Assembly (NCBI GenBank): GCA_013002225.1
Contig: JABDKL010000013.1
Span: forward strand, 43,335-107,334
DNA length: 64,000 nucleotides
DNA from: Winogradskyella sp.
GTDB taxonomy: Bacteria > Bacteroidota > Bacteroidia > Flavobacteriales > Flavobacteriaceae
Direction: 5' to 3'
In this document: positions 34,966 through 43,883 of the stretch, piece after piece
Layout: each line of letters starts with the position of its first letter
Numbering within the stretch: the stretch's first letter is position 1
Notes under the pieces: model-generated
What the model saw: the letters and a program-made list of their open reading frames with translations, nothing else
Databases searched by the model: none
Told to the model about the DNA's origin: nothing
Position numbers and translations under genes: made by a program

Positions 34966-36342
34966 ATGCAAGATGAAATTGCTCTTTTTAATGAATTATC
35001 CAAATTACTTCTAGATCTAGAAAAAACACAACCTGTTGCTAAACCCATAGCTTCATCTCAGCTTCAAAACACTTTAGATTTATCCTTAAACGAAAACGGA
35101 ATTAGCAATGAGGAACTTAAAGAGATTCTCAAAACCGTTGTAAAGCGGACTCCAAAAACGGCTTCAAAATCCTTTTTTAACCAGCTTTATGGTGGTAGAG
35201 TAAACAAAGCTACTCTCGGCGATCTACTTGCTGTTATGCTTAACAGCAGTATGTACACGTACAAGGTAGCTGGCCTTCATGTAGGAATAGAGAAAGAAGT
35301 GATCTCTGAGATATGTAAGCTCGTAGGTTACACCAGTAATGGCGCAGGCACCATTGCTCCTGGTGGGTCTATGAGCAATATGATGGCATTAATTATGGCA
35401 AGAGATACTAAAAACCGTGACATAGCTGATGAAGGGCAAACTTTAAAAATGACCTTGTACACCTCCGAAGCATCACATTATTCCGTTTCCAAAAATGCAG
35501 CCTTAATAGGAATTGGCAGAAATCAGGTTCGTTTAGTTAAAACAAATAAAGGCGGTGAAATGTCTTCTGAGCATCTTAGAGAGTTAATTGAAGAAGACAT
35601 TGAAAAAGGATATATACCATTTCTTGTTAATGCTACTTCAGGCACTACAGTACTAGGAGCTTTTGATGATCTAGAAGCCATAAACACGATTTGTAAATCA
35701 TTTAATTTATGGTTACATGTGGATGGCGCCTATTGCGGAGGCGTTATCTTTAGTACTAAATACAAGCATCTGGTAAAAGGCCTGGAGCATACTGACTCTT
35801 TTAGCATAAATGCACACAAAATGTTGGGAACGCCTTTAAGTTGCTCAATAATCGTAACTCAAAATAAAACTCAACTGCATCATTCCTTTTCTAATGATGC
35901 CGATTATCTATACCAAACTGATACTGACGATTTTAATCTTGGCAAAACTTCTTTACAATGTGGAAGACGAAACGATGCTTTAAAGTTTTGGACATTGTGG
36001 AAGTTTACCGGCACAAAAGGATTAGAAAAAATAGTAGATAAACAATTTTCTTTAGCCAAACTTGCCAGAGATTACATTACTAAACATAAGGATTACGAGC
36101 TTTATAGTTTTGATGATTCCATTTCGGTTTGTTTTAAATATAAAAACATTTCAGCAAGAGATTTATGTACAGCGCTATATGAAAATGCCGAATTGATGGT
36201 TGGTTATGGAAATTTTAATAATCAGGAGTTTGTGCGCATGGTTACCATTAACTCCCAACTTGAAGAGGAAGATATTTTTGCCTTCTTTACATCAATCGAA
36301 TCCTTTGTAGCACAGAATATGTTAAAAATTTCTGTATCTTAA
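34966..36342 (+). CDS. group II PLP-dependent decarboxylase
   Basis: A 458-residue fold-type I PLP enzyme of the glutamate/aromatic/diaminobutyrate decarboxylase group. GAGTIAPGGSMSNMMAL, LHVDGAYCGG (PLP-binding Asp) and FSINAHKMLG (the PLP Lys) are conserved. The amino acid substrate (glutamate, cysteine sulfinate, diaminobutyrate or aromatic) cannot be told from these motifs. It lies 59 bases after the Plug gene, in the same direction, with no obvious functional link. Confidence 0.9.
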   Translation: MQDEIALFNELSKLLLDLEKTQPVAKPIASSQLQNTLDLSLNENGISNEELKEILKTVVKRTPKTASKSFFNQLYGGRVNKATLGDLLAVMLNSSMYTYKVAGLHVGIEKEVISEICKLVGYTSNGAGTIAPGGSMSNMMALIMARDTKNRDIADEGQTLKMTLYTSEASHYSVSKNAALIGIGRNQVRLVKTNKGGEMSSEHLRELIEEDIEKGYIPFLVNATSGTTVLGAFDDLEAINTICKSFNLWLHVDGAYCGGVIFSTKYKHLVKGLEHTDSFSINAHKMLGTPLSCSIIVTQNKTQLHHSFSNDADYLYQTDTDDFNLGKTSLQCGRRNDALKFWTLWKFTGTKGLEKIVDKQFSLAKLARDYITKHKDYELYSFDDSISVCFKYKNISARDLCTALYENAELMVGYGNFNNQEFVRMVTINSQLEEEDIFAFFTSIESFVAQNMLKISVS

Positions 36343-36403
36343 CCAAGATTTTATTTAGCATCGAAAAATTATGCTATTTTAGCACACACTATTATTAATA
36401 CAT

Positions 36404-36790
36404 ATGGTTCAACAAGTTACAAGCGGTATTAAAATTTCGGTAGAAACGAATTTCGAAGGTACATTTTATAAAAATTATAAAGTGCATTTTGCTTTTGGAT
36501 ACAAAGTAACGATAGAAAACCAAAGTAAAGATTCGGTACAACTCAACTCGAGACATTGGAAAATTCTAGATGCTCTTAATAATGAAGAAATTATAGAAGG
36601 TGAAGGTGTTATTGGCAAAAAACCCGTTTTAAAACCTGGAGAATCGCACACCTATAATTCTGGATGCCTGCTTACGTCTCCATTTGGAGCTATGCAAGGT
36701 CATTACAATATGGTGAACTTTACAAAAGCAAATAAGTTTAAAGTGTATATACCATCCTTTAAATTAAGCGCACCTTTCGCTCTAAATTAA
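36404..36790 (+). CDS. apaG: ApaG domain protein
   Basis: A 128-residue single-domain protein with a fibronectin-like beta-sandwich. ALNNEEIIEGEGVIGKKPVL and YNSGCLLTSPFGAMQGHYNM are the ApaG signatures. Its exact role is unclear; in enterobacteria apaG mutation affects Co2+ resistance and Mg2+ efflux. The stop codon overlaps the end of the convergent DUF6695 gene by 4 bases. Confidence 0.95.
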   Translation: MVQQVTSGIKISVETNFEGTFYKNYKVHFAFGYKVTIENQSKDSVQLNSRHWKILDALNNEEIIEGEGVIGKKPVLKPGESHTYNSGCLLTSPFGAMQGHYNMVNFTKANKFKVYIPSFKLSAPFALN

Positions 36791-37794
36791 TTTGTTAAGC
36801 TTTTTTTATATTCAAATCGATATGTTATCGAGTCTTGTTCAATATGAAAAAACAAGCAATTTGAATAATGAACAAACTGATATTTTTTGTTAATATCAAA
36901 GCTGGTATCAGTGGCAAGATAAATCCCATCACAATCTACATGACCATAAGGCGATATGCGTCTAAACCTATACTCCGATTTACTTCCAATATCATTTAAT
37001 TCAAACCAGGCACCTGCAGCTATTCCTCCTAACCACTGAGCGTGTTTGGCTTTTTGATTATTATGTTTTGGCCTTAATGTACCCTCTAAACTCGGGCTAT
37101 AATCCGTCAAAGTATCTAAAAATAAACGTAAATTCTCACGCCAAACAGACGATTGAAATTTTAAAAACATACCTTCTTCTGATACCAAATAGATCTTTGA
37201 ATTTGTATCTGCTTTAATAACATTACCTATAGTACTTGGTGTAAAAAATTTAGATCGTTTTAGCTTTTGCCTTACACGCTTATCAGTCACACTTGCAATT
37301 AGAGTATTTGTAACAAAACGCGCACAATTACTCGCATTTTTAATAAATGCTGCATATCTAATAAGTCCTTTAGCTTGCATTTTATTAATATGTGTCCTGG
37401 CAAAATTATAGTCCACACTGCTGCATACTGAGGCATACATCTGTCCCTCTCCATGTGTCAATTTAGGATGTGTTGCCAAATATCTAAGAATTTCTTTCAA
37501 ATTAAGTATGAGCCCATTTTCAATTTTAGCTATAATAGGGAAGTCTAATTCAAAATCTGTTTCTTTACCTCTTACTCTTCCATTAGGTGAAGGCGTTATA
37601 TATCTACCAAAATCATGGTACTCAAGAACTCCTGTCGTTTTTTTGATCAATACTAGAGCAGCATGCCCTGCTCTCACGTGATTCTTGTTTCCAATAAAAA
37701 AATATCTTAAAAATTTTGAATACCATTCTTCAGCGTGCAAAACGATAGTTTCCGGGTAGGCAAGTGTGATAATAAAGGCATCCTCGTTAAGCAT
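36787..37794 (-). CDS. DUF6695 family protein
   Basis: A 335-residue protein with no signal peptide or membrane segment. I recognise it as DUF6695-like. The first 170 residues contain RAGHAALVLI (a His after a small residue) and later NASNCARFVTNTLI. This His-then-Cys order with a helix after the Cys resembles permuted NlpC/P60 or LRAT-like papain-fold enzymes. The C-terminal 150 residues are a separate beta-rich part with WLGGIAAGAWFEL and GHVDCDGIY. Function is unknown; the catalytic idea is inference. It overlaps apaG by 4 bases. Confidence 0.7.
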   Translation of the reverse strand: MLNEDAFIITLAYPETIVLHAEEWYSKFLRYFFIGNKNHVRAGHAALVLIKKTTGVLEYHDFGRYITPSPNGRVRGKETDFELDFPIIAKIENGLILNLKEILRYLATHPKLTHGEGQMYASVCSSVDYNFARTHINKMQAKGLIRYAAFIKNASNCARFVTNTLIASVTDKRVRQKLKRSKFFTPSTIGNVIKADTNSKIYLVSEEGMFLKFQSSVWRENLRLFLDTLTDYSPSLEGTLRPKHNNQKAKHAQWLGGIAAGAWFELNDIGSKSEYRFRRISPYGHVDCDGIYLATDTSFDINKKYQFVHYSNCLFFHIEQDSITYRFEYKKSLTN

Positions 37795-37892
37795 ATACTA
37801 CTTCTAAAATTTTAATTGCCAACTTACAAAATTATTATATAACACCTAAGATAACTATGCCCTTTCAAATCTATAATCTGTCATAAATATTG

Positions 37893-37900
37893 TACCTTTG
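37893..37900 (+). promoter_or_regulatory. -7 promoter element of pruA
   Basis: An exact TACCTTTG followed by CAC lies 36 bases before the ATG at 37937. Confidence 0.6.
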
Positions 37901-37936
37901 CACTTTCAAAAATTAAACTAAAAAATAGAATATATT

Positions 37937-39562
37937 ATGGGAAAAGGATTCTTTAATGTACCTGTAGCAATAAATGAACCTGTTAAATCTTATGCGCCAG
38001 GTTCTCCTGAACGTAAAGCAGTATCAGAGGCTTACAAAGCAATGTTTAACAGCAAGGTCGAAGTCCCAATGTACATAAATGGAAAGGATGTTAAAACTGG
38101 TAACACCAGAACTATGTCCCCACCACACGATCATAAACATATTGTTGGTGAGTACCATGTTGCGGAACAAAAACATATAGAAGAAGCTATTGCAACTGCA
38201 TTAGAAGCTCGCAAATCCTGGTCTCAAATGCCTTGGGAGCAGCGCGCTGGTATATTCTTAAAAGCGGCAGAATTAATTGCAGGCCCATACCGCGCAAAGA
38301 TTAACGCCGCTACAATGATTGCACAGTCTAAAACTATACACCAGGCGGAAATTGATGCAGCTTGTGAACTTATAGATTTCTTGCGTTTTAATGTTCAGTT
38401 TATGACTGACATTTACATGGAACAACCAGAAAGTACAAGTGACGCATGGAACAGAGTTGAATACAGACCTTTAGAAGGTTTTACTTATGCGGTAACACCA
38501 TTTAACTTTACAGCTATTGCAGGTAATTTACCGGCATGTATGGCACTAATGGGCAATGTAGTTGTCTGGAAACCGAGTGATAGTCAAGTTTATTCGGCTA
38601 AAGTGATCATGGATATATTTAAAGAAGCAGGTGTACCAGATGGTGTAATTAATGTTGTTTTTGGAGATCCTGAAATGATTACCAATACGGTACTGGCAAG
38701 TCCGGATTTTTCTGGATTACACTTTACTGGATCGACCCATGTGTTTAAAGAATTATGGAAACAAATTGGTAATAACATTCATAATTACAAAACCTACCCA
38801 AGGATTGTTGGAGAAACTGGTGGTAAAGATTTTATAGTAGCTCACAAATCTGCGAATGCAAAACAAGTCGCCACAGCAATTGCACGTGGTGCGTTTGAGT
38901 TCCAAGGACAAAAATGTAGTGCTGCTTCGAGAGCTTACATTCCTAAAGGTATCTGGGAAGATGTTAAATCCTATTTGATAGAAGACCTTAAAACCTTTAA
39001 AATGGGATCTCCAGAAGATATGAGCAATTTTATTACAGCAGTGATACACGAAGGTTCATTTGACAAACTGGCAAAATATATTGATGGTGCAAAAGCAGAT
39101 AGCGATGCGGAAATCATTGCTGGTGGAAATTATGATAAGTCTAAAGGGTATTTTGTTGAGCCGACCGTTATTGTTACAACAAGTCCAAAATATACGACCA
39201 TGTGTACGGAATTATTTGGCCCGGTAATTACAATATATGTTTATGAAGATGATAAGTTTTCAGAGACTTTAAAGCTTGTTGACGACACCAGTGAGTACGC
39301 CTTAACAGGTGCTATCATTTCTTCAGACAGATATGCTGTTGAGGAAGCAACTAAAGCGCTGCAAAATTCAGCTGGAAACTTTTATATAAATGATAAACCA
39401 ACTGGTGCAGTTGTAGGTCAGCAGCCATTTGGGGGAGCAAGAGCTTCAGGCACTAATGACAAAGCTGGAAGTGCTCAAAACTTATTACGTTGGGTATCTC
39501 CAAGATTAATTAAAGAAACATTTGTAACACCAACAGATTACAGGTATCCGTTTTTAGGATAA
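37937..39562 (+). CDS. pruA: L-glutamate gamma-semialdehyde dehydrogenase
   Basis: A 541-residue aldehyde dehydrogenase of the P5CDH type. It oxidises glutamate semialdehyde (from proline) to glutamate with NAD+. The catalytic Cys is C327 in FQGQKCSAASRAYI, the Glu is in VGETGGKDF, and PTGAVVGQQPFGGARASGTN is diagnostic for P5CDH. It is a stand-alone form with no proline dehydrogenase domain and no putA/proDH gene beside it. It has its own promoter and terminator. Confidence 0.96.
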   Translation: MGKGFFNVPVAINEPVKSYAPGSPERKAVSEAYKAMFNSKVEVPMYINGKDVKTGNTRTMSPPHDHKHIVGEYHVAEQKHIEEAIATALEARKSWSQMPWEQRAGIFLKAAELIAGPYRAKINAATMIAQSKTIHQAEIDAACELIDFLRFNVQFMTDIYMEQPESTSDAWNRVEYRPLEGFTYAVTPFNFTAIAGNLPACMALMGNVVVWKPSDSQVYSAKVIMDIFKEAGVPDGVINVVFGDPEMITNTVLASPDFSGLHFTGSTHVFKELWKQIGNNIHNYKTYPRIVGETGGKDFIVAHKSANAKQVATAIARGAFEFQGQKCSAASRAYIPKGIWEDVKSYLIEDLKTFKMGSPEDMSNFITAVIHEGSFDKLAKYIDGAKADSDAEIIAGGNYDKSKGYFVEPTVIVTTSPKYTTMCTELFGPVITIYVYEDDKFSETLKLVDDTSEYALTGAIISSDRYAVEEATKALQNSAGNFYINDKPTGAVVGQQPFGGARASGTNDKAGSAQNLLRWVSPRLIKETFVTPTDYRYPFLG

Positions 39563-39582
39563 CTAGTATTGTTGATTTATAT

Positions 39583-39615
39583 AAAATCCTTAGAAGTACT
39601 GCTTTTAAGGATTTT
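39583..39615 (+). terminator. intrinsic terminator of pruA
   Basis: A 10-bp stem AAAATCCTTA/TAAGGATTTT, a 13-base loop and a run of eight T starting in the stem. Confidence 0.8.
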
Positions 39616-39948
39616 TTTTGCCTAGTATAGAACGTCTGTTAAATATTGACTCTACTTATACAATCTGATTTCCTTATACTAACTAAGCAATAATAAGCGC
39701 TGCAAGAAGAATCGTCTCGCATATGAATTAATGTAACATTTACAGTCAATTTTAGGAAAGACCACTTCTAAAATCTCAATTCTGGAAGATTTGCATGGCT
39801 ACATATATGCTCGTGGTCAGTTTAACAGAATTTCAATTCTAATCAATTTGTAAACTGAATACTGTATTCCAAAAATAAGAGATGATCACCAACAAGTGTA
39901 ATAAATCGAGATTATGTGAGATTACAATAACGCCTCCTTTTAATAAAG
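39616..39948. other. 333-bp intergenic region with no recognised gene
   Basis: Between the pruA terminator and the end of rsmG (opposite strand) I see no convincing frame, hairpin, tRNA or promoter. Short AT-rich segments dominate, so it may be a decayed gene or simple spacer. Confidence 0.5.
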
Positions 39949-40575
39949 TTATTTATATTTTAACGGTAAATAAATAACCTTTTTTGTTTCAAAAAATTCT
40001 TCTTCAAAATAATTGGACAGTAAGTAGGCTTTTACATTGGTGTATTGTTTTAATTCTTCAGTTAAGTCGCCACCTTTAAGATACAAAATTCCATTCTTAA
40101 GTTCATTCTGTTGCCTTCTAATAATCTTTCCTTTTACCCATTTGGTAAATTCAGGCATGGCAGTCACGGCTCTACTTACTATAAAGTCGAAGGTCTCATC
40201 TATCGCTTCTACTCTACTATGTGTCGTTTTAACATTTGTTAGACCAATAGCTTCACAAACACCGTTAATTACTTTAAGTTTTTTATTGATGCTATCTACT
40301 AAATGAAATTGGCAATCTGGAAATAATATGGCAAGTGGTACTCCCGGAAATCCTCCACCAGTACCAACGTCTAAAATGTTAGAACCATCAGTAAATTGTA
40401 TGACCTTAGCAATACCTAAAGAATGAAGTACGTGCCGCAAATATAACTCATCGATATCTTTGCGAGATACAACGTTAATTTTTGAATTCCAGTCTTTATA
40501 CAACCCTTCAAGGTCTTCAAATTGTTTTATTTGATGCTCAGTAAGATCCGGAAAATATTTTAAAATTAAATCCAT
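39949..40575 (-). CDS. rsmG: 16S rRNA (guanine-527-N7)-methyltransferase
   Basis: A 208-residue SAM-dependent enzyme (GidB) that methylates G527 of 16S rRNA. NILDVGTGGGFPGVPLAI is the motif I region and FDFIVSRAVTAMPEF is the family-specific segment, with KNGILYLKGGDL after it. Length is normal. A -7 element lies just upstream, so it is probably transcribed on its own. It is divergent from the desaturase gene. Confidence 0.96.
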   Translation of the reverse strand: MDLILKYFPDLTEHQIKQFEDLEGLYKDWNSKINVVSRKDIDELYLRHVLHSLGIAKVIQFTDGSNILDVGTGGGFPGVPLAILFPDCQFHLVDSINKKLKVINGVCEAIGLTNVKTTHSRVEAIDETFDFIVSRAVTAMPEFTKWVKGKIIRRQQNELKNGILYLKGGDLTEELKQYTNVKAYLLSNYFEEEFFETKKVIYLPLKYK

Positions 40576-40590
40576 TTATTGCAGTTTTGG

Positions 40591-40598
40591 CAAAAGTA
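40591..40598 (-). promoter_or_regulatory. -7 promoter element of rsmG
   Basis: The minus strand reads TACTTTTG, an exact TAnnTTTG, 15 bases before the start codon. Confidence 0.5.
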
Positions 40599-40656
40599 CA
40601 TTATTTTAGTTTGCATAAATTAACGTATTGGTAAACGATTGACTTTAATTATTAAC

Positions 40657-40664
40657 TATCTTTG
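40657..40664 (+). promoter_or_regulatory. -7 promoter element of the desaturase gene
   Basis: An exact TATCTTTG followed by CCGC lies 50 bases before the ATG. A TTGAC is 15 bases upstream of it, closer than usual. Confidence 0.6.
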
Positions 40665-40714
40665 CCGCTTTATAATCTATCACAGAAAGATACGTTATAT
40701 CTTAAATTTAATAC

Positions 40715-41815
40715 ATGGCACAACAAACATTATCCTTTTCGAGAGTTGATTCAGCGAAATTTTTTAGAACCTTAAACAAACGTGTTAATCTTTATTTTAA
40801 AGAAAACAATATCAAACGTACAGGAAACTGGCAGCTTTGGGTAAAGACCATCGTTATGTTTGGGTTATTTTTGGCTCCCTACTTTTTATTACTTACGCTT
40901 AACATTCCAACCTGGGGGCAATTGCTTTTAACAATAGTTATGGGTATTGGTATGGCTGGTGTGGGTATGAATGTAATGCATGACGGTAATCATGGCTCAT
41001 TCTCCAATAAAGAATGGATAAACAGACTCATGGGAAGCAGCATTTATATTCTTGCAGGAAATGTATACAATTGGAAAGTACAGCACAATGTTTTGCACCA
41101 TACCTATACTAACATTCATGGTCATGATGAAGATTTAGAAGCAGGAAGAATATTAAGATTCTCAAAACACTCGGAATGGCATAAACATCATAAATTTCAG
41201 CATTACTATTCTGTTTTGTTATACGGCTTACTAACTATAAACTGGGCGATTACGACAGACTTTCAACAAATGAGTCGCTACATGAAACGTAAGTTATCTT
41301 ATGGTAAATTTCCAAACCCTGTAGTAAACTGGAGTAAACTAGTCGTTTCAAAACTCATCTATATTTCTATGTGGATAGTACTACCTATAGTACTTACAGA
41401 TATTGCCTGGTATAAAATTTTAATTGGATTTTTTATTATGCATTATGTTGCAGGTTTAATTCTTAGTATTGTTTTTCAATTAGCGCACGTTATGGACGAA
41501 GCAGAAATGCCAGTGCCTGAACAAGACGGTACGATGAAAAACACTTGGGCGATACATCAATTAAAAACGACTGTAAACTTTGGTGCTAAAAATTGGTTAA
41601 TAAACTGGTATACAGGTGGCTTAAACCATCAGGTAGAGCATCATATTTTTCCACATATCAGTCATATTCATTATGGGAAAATTTCTAAGATCGTTAAAGA
41701 CACTGCTAAGGAATTTAACTTACCATACAAGGAATACGAAACAACCAGAAAGGCCATAGCTGCACATTTTAAATTTCTAAAAGAAATGGGGACAAACCCT
41801 GCAATGCAAGCCTAA
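40715..41815 (+). CDS. membrane fatty acid desaturase
   Basis: A 366-residue di-iron desaturase. The three His boxes are MHDGNHG, NVLHHTYTNIHGHDED and NHQVEHHIFPHISH. The last one, starting with Gln, is typical of acyl-lipid/acyl-CoA front-end-like desaturases. Hydrophobic pairs flank the boxes (LFLAPYFLLLT, LLLTIVMGIGMAGVG). It probably adds a double bond to membrane fatty acids, but position specificity cannot be read from the sequence. No N-terminal cytochrome b5 domain is present. Confidence 0.93.
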   Translation: MAQQTLSFSRVDSAKFFRTLNKRVNLYFKENNIKRTGNWQLWVKTIVMFGLFLAPYFLLLTLNIPTWGQLLLTIVMGIGMAGVGMNVMHDGNHGSFSNKEWINRLMGSSIYILAGNVYNWKVQHNVLHHTYTNIHGHDEDLEAGRILRFSKHSEWHKHHKFQHYYSVLLYGLLTINWAITTDFQQMSRYMKRKLSYGKFPNPVVNWSKLVVSKLIYISMWIVLPIVLTDIAWYKILIGFFIMHYVAGLILSIVFQLAHVMDEAEMPVPEQDGTMKNTWAIHQLKTTVNFGAKNWLINWYTGGLNHQVEHHIFPHISHIHYGKISKIVKDTAKEFNLPYKEYETTRKAIAAHFKFLKEMGTNPAMQA

Positions 41816-41834
41816 TTTTATTACCACTATTAGT

Positions 41835-43019
41835 ATGAACCAACTATCTGATAGAATCAATAATCTATCAACCTCAGCAACTTTGGCAATGGCCGCAAAG
41901 GCCAGAGAACTGAAAGAGGAAGGTAAAGACATTATTGGGCTTAGCCTTGGCGAACCCGATTTTAATACGCCCGATTTTATTAAACAGGCCGCTATTGAAG
42001 CTATAAATCAAAATTACAACAGCTATTCTCCGGTAGATGGCTATTCTGATTTAAAAGCTGCCATAATCACTAAATTTAAGCGCGATAATAATTTAAGTTA
42101 CAATGCAAAGCAAATTGTAGTTTCTACAGGAGCAAAACAAGCCCTGTATAATATTGCAGCAGTGCTTTTAAATGATGGCGACGAAGTGATATTACCTTGC
42201 CCATACTGGGTGAGTTATAGTGATATTGTTAAGCTTAATGGAGGTGTCCCTGTTGAAGTTAAAACAGATATCGAGAACGATTTTAAGATGACTCCTGCAC
42301 AATTAGAAGCGGCTATTACACCGAAGACTAAAATGATTTGGTACAGTTCGCCCTGCAATCCCAGTGGTTCGGTTTATAGTAAGGAGGAGCTGAGAGCACT
42401 GGCAGATGTGCTGCAAAAACATCCTAATATTTATGTCGTATCAGATGAGATCTACGAACATATAAACTTTAAAGGTGATCATTTTAGCATCGCTGAGTTT
42501 GATGATATGTACGATAGAACCATTACTGTAAATGGCGTTTCAAAAGCATTTGCAATGACCGGTTGGAGAATTGGATATATTGGCGCACCTGAGAATGTTG
42601 CGAGGGCTTGTAATAAAATGCAAGGACAAGTTACCAGCGGGGCAAATTGTATAGCGCAACGTGCTGTAATTACCGCCTTAGAGTCTCCTGCTTCTAAAAT
42701 TCAATATATGGTTGACGAATTTAAAGAACGTCGAACTATTGTATTAGAACTTTTGGACCAAATAGAAGGCTTTAAAACCAATGAGCCAGAAGGTGCATTT
42801 TATGTATTTCCTAACGTCTCTTCTTTCTTTGGCAAAACAATTAAAGGTAAAACCATTAATTCTGCTTCGGATATGTCTTTGTTTTTACTCGAAGAAGCAC
42901 TTGTGGCTACAGTAACTGGCGAAGCTTTTGGTAATCCAGATTGTATCAGAATCTCATATGCTGCTTCAAAAGAAAATATTATAGAGGCCATTAAACGAAT
43001 TAAATTAGCACTGACCTAA
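41835..43019 (+). CDS. pyridoxal phosphate-dependent aminotransferase (aspartate aminotransferase type)
   Basis: A 394-residue class I aminotransferase. GLSLGEPDFNTP at the N-terminus, CNPSGSVYSKEEL, and SKAFAMTGWRIGY with the PLP Lys are the subgroup Ib hallmarks. Aspartate/prephenate specificity is likely but not proven. It begins 19 bases after the desaturase stop and may be cotranscribed with it. A strong terminator follows. Confidence 0.93.
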   Translation: MNQLSDRINNLSTSATLAMAAKARELKEEGKDIIGLSLGEPDFNTPDFIKQAAIEAINQNYNSYSPVDGYSDLKAAIITKFKRDNNLSYNAKQIVVSTGAKQALYNIAAVLLNDGDEVILPCPYWVSYSDIVKLNGGVPVEVKTDIENDFKMTPAQLEAAITPKTKMIWYSSPCNPSGSVYSKEELRALADVLQKHPNIYVVSDEIYEHINFKGDHFSIAEFDDMYDRTITVNGVSKAFAMTGWRIGYIGAPENVARACNKMQGQVTSGANCIAQRAVITALESPASKIQYMVDEFKERRTIVLELLDQIEGFKTNEPEGAFYVFPNVSSFFGKTIKGKTINSASDMSLFLLEEALVATVTGEAFGNPDCIRISYAASKENIIEAIKRIKLALT

Positions 43020-43046
43020 AGTCTAAGCATCTAATAACTTTAAATG

Positions 43047-43080
43047 AAAAGCTAAAACGATTGTGGTCGTTTTAGCTTTT
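43047..43080 (+). terminator. intrinsic terminator after the aminotransferase gene
   Basis: A 14-bp stem AAAAGCTAAAACGA/TCGTTTTAGCTTTT with a 6-base loop runs into eight T. It can also act weakly on the opposite strand, where a small gene ends at 43083. Confidence 0.9.
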
Positions 43081-43082
43081 TT

Positions 43083-43346
43083 TTATATAAATAGAAGACT
43101 CGCTAAGGTGGCAACAATAACAATTGTCGAAACAATAATTTTGAGCCTTCTGCTCCTGTTCTCCCTTTTTATACGCACTCTTATGTCGTTCAGCATTTTC
43201 GGGGTGGCCTCAGGTAAATTGTATTCTGGTTTAGGATTAGAACGATAACCTCCTAGTGTTTTCTTAAACTTATCCCGCGTAGATCGCATTTTCGCATTGT
43301 TCTTAAGCGTTGTAATCATTGCCTGTGCAGACCCTCCGAAGCTCAT
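43083..43346 (-). CDS. small conserved membrane protein
   Basis: An 87-residue protein. The N-terminal part is soluble and very basic (MSFGGSAQAMITTLKNNAKM, then many Lys/Arg), and a single hydrophobic segment ends the chain (IIVSTIVIVATLASLLFI). Proteins beginning MSFGGSAQAM occur in Flavobacteriaceae. Function is unknown. A C-terminal anchor with a basic cytoplasmic head is the only structural reading I can support. It ends at the terminator shared with the aminotransferase gene. Confidence 0.7.
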   Translation of the reverse strand: MSFGGSAQAMITTLKNNAKMRSTRDKFKKTLGGYRSNPKPEYNLPEATPKMLNDIRVRIKRENRSRRLKIIVSTIVIVATLASLLFI

Positions 43347-43469
43347 AGTTTTTAAGTTTTAATGGTTATATTATTGTAATTTATAATTGCCGTCCAAGCG
43401 CTGCTTAACAGTTAATCTCACAATACTGGTAAGCTGATTAAGAAATTATAAGTAACTGATAAAATTAGA

Positions 43470-43718
43470 TCAGAATAATGCTACAAATAAAATGGCAAAA
43501 ACTGATATTTTTAAAATTACAGCTGTGTGATTAATGGTATTAAACTGAGTAGATTTAAGACGCTGTCTTATTCCGAATATGGACTTTGATTTAGACCTAC
43601 TGAAATTTTGTTTTACAAGAGATTTATAATTGGAGTTTAAAAGTCCACGATTTTTAAATCTTAGCACCTCAATGGGTTCTGGCACATATTCTAATTCCTG
43701 ATTTAATACTAATTCCAT
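43470..43718 (-). CDS. small C-tail-anchored basic protein
   Basis: An 82-residue frame: acidic start (MELVLNQELEYVPEPIEVL), basic middle (KQNFSRSKSKSIFGIRQRLK) and a C-terminal hydrophobic segment (ILKISVFAILFVALF). The layout mirrors the next gene, and both lie between trkH and a strong terminator. I do not recognise a family. The regular layout and lack of an alternative frame favour a real gene. Confidence 0.55.
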   Translation of the reverse strand: MELVLNQELEYVPEPIEVLRFKNRGLLNSNYKSLVKQNFSRSKSKSIFGIRQRLKSTQFNTINHTAVILKISVFAILFVALF

Positions 43719-43883
43719 GATTGATGAATTTTAATTGGTTACACAGATATGACGTACAACACTGTAAAATGTTACAAGCTTAATTACAACAATAGCAAAG
43801 CATTAAGCTTTAAAAACAGTTAAAATATCAGTAAAAATATAGGCTGGCTAAATGCTATAATAAGTCAAAAAATATTAAAATGA

